From: a virus
DNA: 22,035 bases
Strand: one strand, 5' to 3'
Virus record (IMG/VR): IMGVR_UViG_3300031673_000541
Span: 1 to 22,035 of that record
Below the pieces are notes generated by a model, which worked only from the letters and a program-made list of their open reading frames with translations, was not told the DNA's origin and ran no database searches. Every line of letters starts with the position of its first letter. Within the stretch, counting starts at the first letter, position 1. Shown here piece by piece: positions 6,763-14,565 of this stretch. The position numbers were made by a program, and so were the translations under genes.

Positions 6763-7558
6763 ACTGGAACTACCAACAGAACCCAATGTTCCTTCCAGTG
6801 ATCTGAATGAATCTGTAATATTGCTATATGGACAGAAGAAAATTGGTAAGACAACATTGGCATCACAGTTCTCAAAGCAAATGATGCATTTGATGGTTGA
6901 ACCACAAGCTCGTGAACTTGCAATATTCCAGGCATCATGTCCTGACTATGAGCATGTTAAGGAGTATGTTGATCTTTTAACAAATAAAAGAAATAAGTTC
7001 GATGCAGTTTCTGTGGACACATTGCCATTGTTCTACAAACTTTCAATGGAGTATGCTGGCAGAGTTGAGGGATTCAAGCATCCATCTGACAATAAAGACT
7101 TTGGCAAATCATGGGGTGTTGTTCAATCATATTTTGAGAAACCTCTTATGAAACTTCTTCATTCTAACAAAGGTGTTGTGTTTCATGCTCATGAAGCTGT
7201 TGAAGAAATACAACAACGTGATGGTGAGTCATATAACCTTATTAGACCTGAGGGATCTAAGAGTGTATGGCAATTCATAAATGCAAATGTAGAGAACATT
7301 TGGTATTATCATACACGTGGCACAAAAAGATTTCTTCAGATACGTGGAGACAATTATGCATTTGCATGTGTTTCATTTACAGATAAATTTTTCACACCAA
7401 AAGGAGATCAAATCTTTTCAATACCAATGGGCAATTCACCACAGGAGGGATACAAAAATCTAAAAATAGCTTTCGAAAACAAACAAACAAAAACCTATGA
7501 GGACTTTGATGAAGTGGAAGAATCTACAGTAAGAAGATCTTCACGTAGGAAAAAATAA
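6680..7558 (+). CDS. Sak4-like RecA-fold ATPase (AAA_24)
   Basis: A 292-residue P-loop ATPase of the phage nucleotide-binding type related to Sak4 single-strand annealing proteins and RecA. Walker A is G51-QKKIGKT-58 after the β-strand VILLY; Walker B is FDAVSVDT with D113; GVVFHAHE supplies the next strand and a polar sensor. Residues 1-30 are Lys/Arg/Pro-rich and the C-terminus is acidic then basic (RRSSRRKK), both probably disordered. The start has a clear AGGAG seven bases upstream, although it overlaps the nuclease gene by 83 bases in another frame. Its position between a RecB-like nuclease and a DUF669 SSB is the usual Sak4 setting, supporting a role in homologous recombination or recombination-primed replication. 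Confidence 0.78.
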   Translation: MAIRKLTGKTVSRKPPPRRGSKGKGKIELELPTEPNVPSSDLNESVILLYGQKKIGKTTLASQFSKQMMHLMVEPQARELAIFQASCPDYEHVKEYVDLLTNKRNKFDAVSVDTLPLFYKLSMEYAGRVEGFKHPSDNKDFGKSWGVVQSYFEKPLMKLLHSNKGVVFHAHEAVEEIQQRDGESYNLIRPEGSKSVWQFINANVENIWYYHTRGTKRFLQIRGDNYAFACVSFTDKFFTPKGDQIFSIPMGNSPQEGYKNLKIAFENKQTKTYEDFDEVEESTVRRSSRRKK

Positions 7559-7592
7559 TCTCACACAAACACATAAACAAAGGAGAACAGTT

Positions 7593-8480
7593 ATGTCATT
7601 TACATCAAAACTAAAAGCATTGGATTCAAACTATGAGGATGCTAGAAAAGAGTTTGGTGATTCTACAGGAGGATTCGATCCAGTTCCATCAGGAAATTAT
7701 GTAGTTCATCAAGTCAAGGCTGAAATTGCAGAAAGTAAATCTTCAGATGCATTGCTTGTTAAAATGAAAATGAAGATTCTTGAAGGTGACTGTGAAGGAC
7801 GTATGGTATTCAATAACATGAGTATCTCATCTGAACGTGGTCCTGAATTCATTCACAAATGGCTGAATGTCATGGGAAAGAAAGTTGCTAAACTTTCAAC
7901 TGGTCTGGAAAAAGCATTAGAAGAAATATCTGCTGATGAAGAATCATCATACGCTGTTTCAGTTAAAACAAATGCTGACAATGGCATGAGCAATGTGTAC
8001 TTCAATCGTGCACTTGATGATGATGCAGCATCAACATCTACAGAAGAGACTGGTGGCCATGACTACGATCTGGATTCTATGTCATTAAGGAAACTTAAGA
8101 AGCTTATCAAGGATGAAGAACTTGATGTGAATGCAGATGATCATGAAGACATTGAAGATCTTCGTGATGCAATTGATGAAGCACTTAATGAATCTTCTGA
8201 AGCTGCTGGTGATCCAGAACCTGCTGATGAACCTGATGAAGATGAAAAACCTGCTGCACGTCGTGGTAAGAAAGAAGAACCAAAGGAAGAAGAAGATGAA
8301 GATGAGAATCTTGATGCTTTGAAAGACCTTTTTGATGCTTTCGGAATACGCGTCAATGAAGATGATGGTATGAGCGAAATAAAGAAAGCACTTAAGAAGG
8401 TGACTTTTAAGAGGAAAGACCTTGAAGGATCTGAGATAAAACTTCTTGAAGATTGTGGCTTAGGTGATAAGATAAAATAG
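7593..8480 (+). CDS. DUF669-type ssDNA-binding protein with acidic C-terminal extension
   Basis: A 295-residue protein; residues 1-140 match the DUF669 pattern (GGFDPVPSGNYVV, KMKILEGDCEGRMVF), a family usually regarded as phage single-stranded DNA-binding proteins of OB-like fold. Residues about 150-190 (SMSLRKLKKLIKDEELDV) resemble a small helix-extended-helix (SAP/LEM/Rho-N-like) module. Residues 195-235 are a highly acidic, low-complexity linker with many Asp/Glu and Lys. Residues 238-295 form a further α-helical module (LKDLFDAFGIRV...IKKALKK). An acidic tail is common in SSBs and recruits partner proteins; here it is internal. A strong AAAGGAG precedes the ATG. It stands with the Sak4-like protein and the polymerase, its likely partners. 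Confidence 0.75.
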   Translation: MSFTSKLKALDSNYEDARKEFGDSTGGFDPVPSGNYVVHQVKAEIAESKSSDALLVKMKMKILEGDCEGRMVFNNMSISSERGPEFIHKWLNVMGKKVAKLSTGLEKALEEISADEESSYAVSVKTNADNGMSNVYFNRALDDDAASTSTEETGGHDYDLDSMSLRKLKKLIKDEELDVNADDHEDIEDLRDAIDEALNESSEAAGDPEPADEPDEDEKPAARRGKKEEPKEEEDEDENLDALKDLFDAFGIRVNEDDGMSEIKKALKKVTFKRKDLEGSEIKLLEDCGLGDKIK

Positions 8481-8498
8481 GTAAGGGGTATTGGTTTT

Positions 8499-8544
8499 GG
8501 AGGGTGACAACTCATGAAAGAAAGGAACCCTCTTTTTAATTTTT
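8499..8544 (+). terminator. Possible intrinsic terminator with long loop
   Basis: GGAGGGT (8499-8505) pairs with ACCCTCT (8527-8533, one G-U pair), followed by T runs at 8533-8537 and 8540-8544. The 21-base loop is longer than usual for an intrinsic terminator. It sits in the 77-base gap between the SSB gene and the DNA polymerase gene, the largest gap in the replication block, and may set relative expression of the two. The ribosome binding site of the polymerase (AAGGA) lies just downstream. Confidence 0.4.
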
Positions 8545-8557
8545 ATCTAAGGAATAC

Positions 8558-10513
8558 ATGCAAGAAGAAATCAGAGTAATTGACTATGAAACAACTGGAC
8601 TCAATCCTTACAAGGGTGACAGGATATTTGCTTTCATTGTCACTAATCCTGAAGATTTCAAATCTGAGGTGTATCGTTTTGATTGGGGATCTAACAGAAA
8701 AAATAACATGTCTAAATTGATGTTTAATAAATACCATTCTAAAAAATACATTAAGGTTGCACACAACTCTAAATTTGAGATGGGCTTCACTGCTATGTAT
8801 TACGATGGTGTACTTCCTGAATCTACATGGGAAGATACTTTTATCATGTCAAAAATGCTTAAGAACATCTTACCACAACACAAGTTGGAATTCCTTGCAA
8901 AGTTATACTTCAGAGATCTGTACCCTGAAGAATTTGAAAGATGGGAAATGTATGATGCAGAAGTTAAAAAACATCTTACAATGCAAAAGAGATTAATGAA
9001 CAATTATCCTGACCGTGTTGAACCTGAAATCCTTGAGCCCCTTTACTCCAGTGGTGTAAAACCTTTTGTTATAGACACACCAAACTATGGTTTAGTTCCA
9101 GTTGATATTATGAATGGGTATCAAGAAGCTGATGGGGAAAGATGCAGTTTGCTTTACTTACTCTATATAGAAAAGATTAAAGCAAATAAAGACTTGTATC
9201 TTGACTATCTTAATGAGATGAGATTAATAACTACAACTCAAAAGATGGAACAAAGAGGTATGATGGTTCACGTAAGAAATGCAAAAAATCTTATAAAGAA
9301 ACTTTCAGTGCAATTGGATGAACTTCATAAAGAAAAGGTTGAAGTGTTTGGATTTGATATAAATCTTAACAGCACTGATCAAATTCAAAAGCATCTTTTC
9401 GGTTATATAAATCCAAAAAAACATGAAAAATTGGATGATATTTGGAAGACAAAAAGTCCAGCATTTAAACTTCATCATCTGACAGAGACAGCTGGTGGTG
9501 CACCTTCAGCTTCTAAAGATGACATATTGAATTTAATAGCACAGTATCCTGAAAATGAAGGTCTTGACATAATACTTAAATACAGATCATGGTCTAAAGG
9601 TGTCACAATGATCCAGTCTTACCTGGACAAGGCTGATAATAATGACATAATACACCCAAACACTAGAACAAACCAGGCTGCCACTGGAAGGCAATCAGTT
9701 ACAGATCCTAACTTGCAAAATGTATCTAAAATGGATGGCAGAAGATCTGTTTATGGTATTCCTGCAAGAGTATGCTTCAAACCTAAATCTGGGTATGTGA
9801 TGTTTCTTGGTGATTATGCAGGAATTGAGATGAGATTGATAATTGGCGCATCTGGTGAGATGGAATTGATTGAGAAACTTAATGCTGATTGGGATTATGA
9901 TGTTCATACTGATAATGGTATAATAATACTTGCTGATGAGTTTCTTAATGCTAAAAAGAATGACAAATCTTTGTTCAAAAAAATGAGAGCTAACATCAAG
10001 GATTGCACATTTGGTAAATGTTATGGTGCAAATTTCCCAACATTCTGTGGCTCTATTGAAAAGACACATGAAGAAGGTAAACCTTGTTGGGAAAGGTTCA
10101 AAGAAGCACGTCCACAACTATTCAATTTCACTCAAAACATGATGACTGAGATTAAGAGATATGGATATATCACCACAGCATTTGGCAGACAGTTACGAGC
10201 TGAAAAAGATTACTTTGCTGCAAATTACAGGATTCAGGGTGATGCCGCTGGCATTCTTAAGCGTGCACAAAACAATGTTGATGAATACATTCTTAATGTC
10301 TGGGATGGTGACTATGACAGAATGCATATGTCTCTTACAGTTCATGATGAGATAATATTTGAGTTACACAGAAGTATGCTCAATATGAAATATGATATAC
10401 TTCATGACATAACATATTGCATGACAAACATGCCTGAAATAAAAGTTCCTTTGTGTGCTGAATGGAAGCTGACAACAACAAACTGGCAAGATGCTAAAGG
10501 TATGGAAATATGA
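8558..10513 (+). CDS. DNA polymerase family A with 3'-5' exonuclease domain
   Basis: The phage replicative polymerase, 651 residues, with no 5'-3' nuclease domain. Exonuclease motifs: D9 and E11 in VIDYETTGL, N70...E74 in HNSKFEM (Glu where Asp is common), and Y188...D192 in YQEAD. Polymerase motif A is D419 in GDYAGIEMR; motif B (O helix) has R477, K481, F485 and Y489 in RANIKDCTFGKCYG; motif C is H596-D597-E598 in VHDE. F485 corresponds to E. coli Pol I Phe762, the position linked to dideoxynucleotide discrimination. AAGGA precedes the ATG. Length fits T7-like or other marine-type phage PolA enzymes lacking a 5' nuclease. The stop overlaps the next gene by ATGA, and the TOPRIM primase-helicase lies two genes downstream. 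Confidence 0.93.
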   Translation: MQEEIRVIDYETTGLNPYKGDRIFAFIVTNPEDFKSEVYRFDWGSNRKNNMSKLMFNKYHSKKYIKVAHNSKFEMGFTAMYYDGVLPESTWEDTFIMSKMLKNILPQHKLEFLAKLYFRDLYPEEFERWEMYDAEVKKHLTMQKRLMNNYPDRVEPEILEPLYSSGVKPFVIDTPNYGLVPVDIMNGYQEADGERCSLLYLLYIEKIKANKDLYLDYLNEMRLITTTQKMEQRGMMVHVRNAKNLIKKLSVQLDELHKEKVEVFGFDINLNSTDQIQKHLFGYINPKKHEKLDDIWKTKSPAFKLHHLTETAGGAPSASKDDILNLIAQYPENEGLDIILKYRSWSKGVTMIQSYLDKADNNDIIHPNTRTNQAATGRQSVTDPNLQNVSKMDGRRSVYGIPARVCFKPKSGYVMFLGDYAGIEMRLIIGASGEMELIEKLNADWDYDVHTDNGIIILADEFLNAKKNDKSLFKKMRANIKDCTFGKCYGANFPTFCGSIEKTHEEGKPCWERFKEARPQLFNFTQNMMTEIKRYGYITTAFGRQLRAEKDYFAANYRIQGDAAGILKRAQNNVDEYILNVWDGDYDRMHMSLTVHDEIIFELHRSMLNMKYDILHDITYCMTNMPEIKVPLCAEWKLTTTNWQDAKGMEI

Positions 10514-10755
10514 ATAAAGAATCAGTCAAAGACAGATTGGCAAAACTTGACATAAAAACTTCATGGGATTTGGATCACATAATGTCATTTGGGAAATACA
10601 AAGGCTGGTCTGTTTATAGTGTTCTACAAGAAGATGCACAGTATATACAATGGATATCTGGTGTTAGAGGTGTGGAATTGACAAATGCAACATACGAAAT
10701 GATGATACATAACATTGAGTTACAGAATGATAACCGTGAATATAGGGAAGACTGA
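10510..10755 (+). CDS. Small ExoX-C/DUF3820-like protein
   Basis: An 81-residue protein containing IMSFGKYKGWSVYSVL and QYIQWIS, the signature of the small domain found at the C-terminus of exonuclease X and as stand-alone DUF3820 proteins (typical form: M-x-F-G-K-Y-K-G-x-x-x-x-x-V-x-x-x-D-x-x-Y-x-x-W). Its biochemical role is not established; its place directly after the polymerase, coupled by ATGA, suggests a DNA-replication accessory. It lacks any nuclease domain. Confidence 0.6.
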   Translation: MNKESVKDRLAKLDIKTSWDLDHIMSFGKYKGWSVYSVLQEDAQYIQWISGVRGVELTNATYEMMIHNIELQNDNREYRED

Positions 10756-10756
10756 T

Positions 10757-10957
10757 ATGGGAAAACAACTAAAACCTGATGTTCCTACATTGATTAAGAG
10801 AATCATACAGGAGGCATCATTGCCAGACAATGAAAAGGATATATTAAGCAAATTTAACAGGAATCAACTGGTTGAATTATATGTGTATCTATCAGAGCTA
10901 AAGAGATCTAACGATGAATTAACAGACAAAATCAACCAACTGAATGCAGGGGACTAA
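10757..10957 (+). CDS. Small hypothetical protein with coiled-coil C-terminus
   Basis: A 66-residue protein of unknown function. I place the start at 10757 because AGGGAAG lies just upstream and the preceding gene ends at 10755; an earlier in-frame ATG at 10715 would overlap that gene. Residues 40-62 (LVELYVYLSELKRSNDELTD) are heptad-like and probably form a short coiled coil. The stop and the start of the primase gene overlap as TAATG, so it is translated together with the primase-helicase and may be its small partner, though nothing in the sequence proves it. Confidence 0.5.
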   Translation: MGKQLKPDVPTLIKRIIQEASLPDNEKDILSKFNRNQLVELYVYLSELKRSNDELTDKINQLNAGD

Positions 10958-13023
10958 TGGCTTCTAATGACCTATCTACTCATAAAAATCTCACAGTATT
11001 CAAGCAACATGGCTTTGTGTACAAAGGACAAACAGGCAACCAAGTATATGGTTACTCTATATTCTCAGGAAAGGACAACTTCTGGATAAACCCTGAAACA
11101 AAACAATGGGATTGCAAGAATTCAGGATTGCACGGTGGCTACCAAATGTTTCTTAAGAGTGTTAACACATTCTGTCTTGCACATATGAAAGGTGAAAAAC
11201 TTTCATGGTTAAAGAAAAAACGTGGGTTCCAAAGACAGACACTTAAGAAACATTCTGTTGGATTCAATCCAAGCACAAACAACTATGTAATCCCTGTGTG
11301 GGATGCAGCAAATGAAAATATCTGGGATCTTCGGATATATAATCCTCAATTGAAAAAGATAATGGGTACATCTGGATGCACAGTTGGTTTATTCGGATGG
11401 GATTCAATTCAACATGCAAAGAAGATTTGGTTGGTTGAGGGTGAGTGGGACAAGATGGCTATGTGGGAAATACTGTACAAATGTGACTTACTTGAGACTG
11501 AGACAGTGATATCTGTTCCTGGTGCCAACACATTCAAAACAGAATGGCATGCAATGTTTAAAGAAAAAGATGTTGTTTGTGTGTATGATAAGGATGATCC
11601 AAAAACAATGAATGGCATTGTTAGGTTAGGTGCTGGTCCTGAAGGAACATTAAAGATATTCAGAAGTTTGAAGAATATCACAAAGAATCTTTCATTCGTT
11701 CATTGGCCAGAAGATTCAAAAGATGGATACGATCTTAATGATTTCCTAATTGAAGTTAAGAATCATAAAAATGCGTACAATATGCTTGATGGTAGATGTA
11801 AATCAGAACCTCCTGTTGAGGAAAAGTTTAGGAAAGACATTGCAATTGAAGATAAGTCTGATGAAGAAATATACATCGGTGAACATGTTCCATGTGAAGA
11901 TGTCTATACTGCATACAAAAAATGGCTTTACCTTCCAGAGACAACAGTGATTGATGTACTTTACGGTGCAATGATATGCAATAGAATGCCTGGTGATCCA
12001 TTGTGGATATTCATAATTGCACCATCAGGAGCAACTAAAACTGAATTCATACTTAGTGTGTCAGAGGCTGTGAAAGTAATGGCTGTCACAACAATGACAC
12101 CTCACTCATTAATATCAGGTGCAAATTTTGCAGGTGGTGGTGACCCATCACTGATACCACGATTAAATAAAAAGAATCTATTGATAAAGGATTTCACAAC
12201 AATACTTAATATGCCACAAACATCTAGAGATGAGATATTTGGTATATTACGTGATGCTTACGATGGTAGAACTGAAAAGATGTTTGGAAATGGTGTGTTT
12301 AGGAGTTATGAATCAACTTTTGGAATAATAGCTGGTGTGACACCTGCAATTGAATTGTACATCTCTGGAAATACAGCTTTTGGTGAAAGGTTTCTTGGAT
12401 ACAGAATAAATATACCTGATTCACACATTGAAAGAATGAAATATTTGTCAGCAGCAATGGCCAATGTTGGATCATCTGAAAGTATGCACAAAGACTTAAG
12501 TGAACTTGGCAGCAGAGTTCTTCTTTATGATTACTCAAAAATACATGTTGAGATTTCTGATAAAATACGTATGAAACTTATGATACTTGCACAATGGACA
12601 TCTGTGATGAGGGGGACAATCACAAGAGATCCATATTCAAAAGAAGTTATTGCATCACCTTTCATAGAATTAGGCACAAGGTTGGTTAAGCAATACACAA
12701 AACTTCTAATGGGCATATGTCAATTCAGAAATAAGAGAGTTGCAACAAGAAGTGAATATTCAATTATTCGTGATTGTGCAATAAGCTCAATTGCACATGA
12801 TCTTATAAAGATATCAAAACTTCTTTACTTCAAAGGTAAGAATTCTCATCTTGAATACAAAGAGGTAGTTCAAAAAACTGGTCTACCTTCTGAAAACTGC
12901 AGAAGGAAAATTGAGAATCTCACTATGCTTAAAGTTGTTACCAAAAAGAAAGAAGGAATGAGCATATTTTACAAAATTAATGATGAAATTTATGACTTAA
13001 TTAACGAAGGGAACATATACTAA
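10957..13023 (+). CDS. TOPRIM primase fused to helicase-like ATPase
   Basis: A 688-residue bifunctional replication protein. Residues 1-90 resemble a DnaG-type zinc-binding region (FWINPETKQWDCKNSGLHGG) but keep only one Cys, so zinc binding is probably lost. The TOPRIM domain shows E161 in WLVEGEWDKMA and D211-K-D213 in VCVYDKDD. The ATPase half has a P-loop-like APSGATKTE (355-363), LLIKDFTTIL with D412 in the Walker B place, a strand ending in IIAGVTP, and GERFLGYR (R479, R483) as a likely arginine finger. The C-terminal 60 residues look like a winged helix (VVQKTGLPSENCRRKIENL). The KDFTTIL-type ATPase is not a standard DnaB helicase; a superfamily 3/MCM-like AAA+ relation is possible. 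Coupled by TAATG on both sides. Confidence 0.78.
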   Translation: MASNDLSTHKNLTVFKQHGFVYKGQTGNQVYGYSIFSGKDNFWINPETKQWDCKNSGLHGGYQMFLKSVNTFCLAHMKGEKLSWLKKKRGFQRQTLKKHSVGFNPSTNNYVIPVWDAANENIWDLRIYNPQLKKIMGTSGCTVGLFGWDSIQHAKKIWLVEGEWDKMAMWEILYKCDLLETETVISVPGANTFKTEWHAMFKEKDVVCVYDKDDPKTMNGIVRLGAGPEGTLKIFRSLKNITKNLSFVHWPEDSKDGYDLNDFLIEVKNHKNAYNMLDGRCKSEPPVEEKFRKDIAIEDKSDEEIYIGEHVPCEDVYTAYKKWLYLPETTVIDVLYGAMICNRMPGDPLWIFIIAPSGATKTEFILSVSEAVKVMAVTTMTPHSLISGANFAGGGDPSLIPRLNKKNLLIKDFTTILNMPQTSRDEIFGILRDAYDGRTEKMFGNGVFRSYESTFGIIAGVTPAIELYISGNTAFGERFLGYRINIPDSHIERMKYLSAAMANVGSSESMHKDLSELGSRVLLYDYSKIHVEISDKIRMKLMILAQWTSVMRGTITRDPYSKEVIASPFIELGTRLVKQYTKLLMGICQFRNKRVATRSEYSIIRDCAISSIAHDLIKISKLLYFKGKNSHLEYKEVVQKTGLPSENCRRKIENLTMLKVVTKKKEGMSIFYKINDEIYDLINEGNIY

Positions 13024-13613
13024 TGATTTGGACAAGAGCATATTTAATAAATAGAGATGATAGGAAAGATCGTCTTGAGCATTCAGACAATCAACTGAAA
13101 CTGAATGGCATAAAATACCAAAGAGTTTCAGCAACCGAATCTTCTGCTGGAATGCTGGGATGCAATGCATCTCATTTCAATGTGATGATGAAAGCGTACA
13201 CTCATGGAGGACAACCACTTATAATGGAAGATGATATAGTTATACATCAGCCACTATTTGCAGACACCATAGACTCAATACGTAAATCATTAGCACTTGT
13301 CGATTGGGATGTATTCTACTTTTACAATGATGGTGTACTTTCAAATTCTCATTCACTACACAATGTACGAAGTGGACCTTCTGCGTGTTGTCACTTCTAT
13401 GTGATAAATGCACACTCAATTGAAAAGATTATAAGGCTTCTAATGCAAATACCTAGTTCAGCCATTGATTTCCAACTAATAATGCTAAGTAGACAAGGAA
13501 AAATAAACTGTTTTTGTTCCAGTGATGTGTTGGTTAGTCAAACCAGATCATTGGGATCTGACATCAAACATAAAGAACCTAAGGAGGATCTCAATGGACT
13601 CTTCATTGACTGA
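13023..13613 (+). CDS. GT25-like glycosyltransferase
   Basis: A 196-residue protein with the pattern of family 25 (LPS-type) glycosyltransferases: N-terminal AYLINRDDRKDRLE, then GMLGCNASHFNVMMKAY (the G-x-x-G-C-x-x-S-H box) and LIMEDDIV with E69-D70-D71 as the metal/nucleotide-sugar site, followed by a VDWDVFYFYNDG strand. It is shorter than typical bacterial GT25 proteins (about 250), as phage members often are. It overlaps the primase stop by TAATG and is followed by a dUTPase-like gene, an unusual setting for a surface-sugar enzyme; the acceptor may be phage DNA, a virion protein or host LPS. The family call is moderate, the substrate is unknown. Confidence 0.65.
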   Translation: MIWTRAYLINRDDRKDRLEHSDNQLKLNGIKYQRVSATESSAGMLGCNASHFNVMMKAYTHGGQPLIMEDDIVIHQPLFADTIDSIRKSLALVDWDVFYFYNDGVLSNSHSLHNVRSGPSACCHFYVINAHSIEKIIRLLMQIPSSAIDFQLIMLSRQGKINCFCSSDVLVSQTRSLGSDIKHKEPKEDLNGLFID

Positions 13614-13923
13614 CATTTTTCAGAAGTGCTTCAATCTGCAGTTGTTGATTGGAAATCAAGAAAGAATGCAAACTCAGGAATTCAGGAATGAAATGGCACT
13701 TGCACTTCAATCAGAAATATTTGAAGCATTAGGAGAAACTCCATGGAAACCCTGGAAGAAGAATCAGAAATTTAATGTTAAAAAGTTTAAAGAAGAATTG
13801 ATTGATTGCCAATTCTTTCTAATAAACTTGATGCTGTCTGCAGAGATGCATCCTGATGAAATGTTTGAAATGTTTTGTGATAAGTATAAAGTTAATATTG
13901 AGAGACAAAGAAATGGCTACTGA
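13594..13923 (+). CDS. Dimeric-type dUTPase / MazG-like pyrophosphohydrolase
   Basis: A 109-residue all-helical enzyme that probably hydrolyses dUTP (or another dNTP) to the monophosphate and pyrophosphate. The metal-binding pattern is visible: E41-x-x-E44 in LQSEIFEALGE and E68-x-x-D71 in KEELIDCQFFL, with the C-terminal NIERQRNGY that is characteristic of type 2 (dimeric) dUTPases, plus WKPWK in the region that contacts the base. Start chosen at 13594 because AAGGAGG lies six bases upstream; longer in-frame starts run deep into the glycosyltransferase gene. The overlap with that gene is 20 bases. Supplying dUMP to ThyX and keeping uracil out of DNA fits the neighbours. Confidence 0.7.
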   Translation: MDSSLTDIFQKCFNLQLLIGNQERMQTQEFRNEMALALQSEIFEALGETPWKPWKKNQKFNVKKFKEELIDCQFFLINLMLSAEMHPDEMFEMFCDKYKVNIERQRNGY

Positions 13924-14137
13924 AATAAATGATTTAGATACTACACATGCACATTTGTATGATGGCACTAGAGGACAAGGACCATTCAATGGGAGAGTAG
14001 TTAAGATAGCAATTCCTGATCAAAAGAAAATAATTGCAAGATTTAGATCACATGTGTACACATACATAAGAAAAGGTATTTACGGTTTACATACAGCTAA
14101 TTTTGTTCTACAATCAAAGAAGGAGATTCAAAAATGA
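13913..14137 (+). CDS. Small hypothetical protein
   Basis: A 74-residue protein of unknown function starting at 13913 (GAGAGACAAAGAA upstream); an earlier in-frame ATG at 13856 would overlap the dUTPase-like gene more. It has a polar N-terminus with a GTRGQGPFNGRVVKIAIP stretch and a basic helical C-terminus (RSHVYTYIRKGIYGL). The end is coupled by ATGA to the deoxyribosyltransferase gene. Conserved synteny would be needed to give it a role. Confidence 0.5.
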   Translation: MATEINDLDTTHAHLYDGTRGQGPFNGRVVKIAIPDQKKIIARFRSHVYTYIRKGIYGLHTANFVLQSKKEIQK

Positions 14138-14565
14138 AATGTTACATCGCGTCTGGATGGTTTACACCTGCACAACAGAATGATTTGGATAACATTAAGT
14201 ATGTTTTAAAACAGCACAATGTTGAATACTTCTCACCAAAAGATGAATGTGAATGTCCTCCTGATGCAGGTCAACAGCATCAAAATGATGTATTCTTAGC
14301 CAACCATCACGCAATATACCAATGTGACTTCGTAGTGGCAAATACACGAGACAAAGATATGGGTACTTTGTTTGAAGCTGGTGTAGCATTCGAAATGGGG
14401 AAACCTATAATATATTATTGTGAAGGATTAGAGGGTCCATTCAATCTTATGCTTGCACAATCAGGTGTCGCTGTCGCCACTAACTATCATGAGATTTGTA
14501 AACATGTAAAAGGGATATCAGAAGACATCAATTACATTTCACTTACACAAATGAGGATAGAATAA
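14134..14565 (+). CDS. Nucleoside 2-deoxyribosyltransferase
   Basis: A 143-residue enzyme that moves the 2'-deoxyribosyl group between nucleobases, or hydrolyses deoxynucleoside monophosphates in related members. The fold is recognisable: CYIASGWF at the N-terminus, YFSPKDE after the first helix, a CDFVVANTRDKDMGT strand, and the active-site Glu E81 in D75-M-G-T-L-F-E-A-G. The C-terminal NLMLAQSG (N104) supplies the residue donated across the subunit boundary in this family. AGGAG lies upstream and the start overlaps the previous stop by ATGA. It sits between a dUTPase-like and an HD nucleotidase-like gene, suggesting nucleotide salvage or the making of an unusual nucleotide. Confidence 0.85.
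   Translation: MKCYIASGWFTPAQQNDLDNIKYVLKQHNVEYFSPKDECECPPDAGQQHQNDVFLANHHAIYQCDFVVANTRDKDMGTLFEAGVAFEMGKPIIYYCEGLEGPFNLMLAQSGVAVATNYHEICKHVKGISEDINYISLTQMRIE

Noticed and set aside
6465-6938. Hydrophobic minus-strand frame of 157 codons across the nuclease/Sak4 overlap
   Set aside because: Both + strand genes here have clear catalytic motifs and coupled starts; the minus frame lacks a ribosome binding site and its hydrophobicity mirrors Lys/Glu codons.
8131-8322. Met/Lys/Leu-rich + strand frame inside the SSB gene
   Set aside because: Low-complexity shifted reading of the GAT/GAA-rich acidic tract; no start signal.
8141-8515. Ser-rich minus-strand frame of 124 codons
   Set aside because: It is the complement of the acidic Asp/Glu tract of the SSB gene, which produces Ser/Phe-rich antisense frames by base composition.
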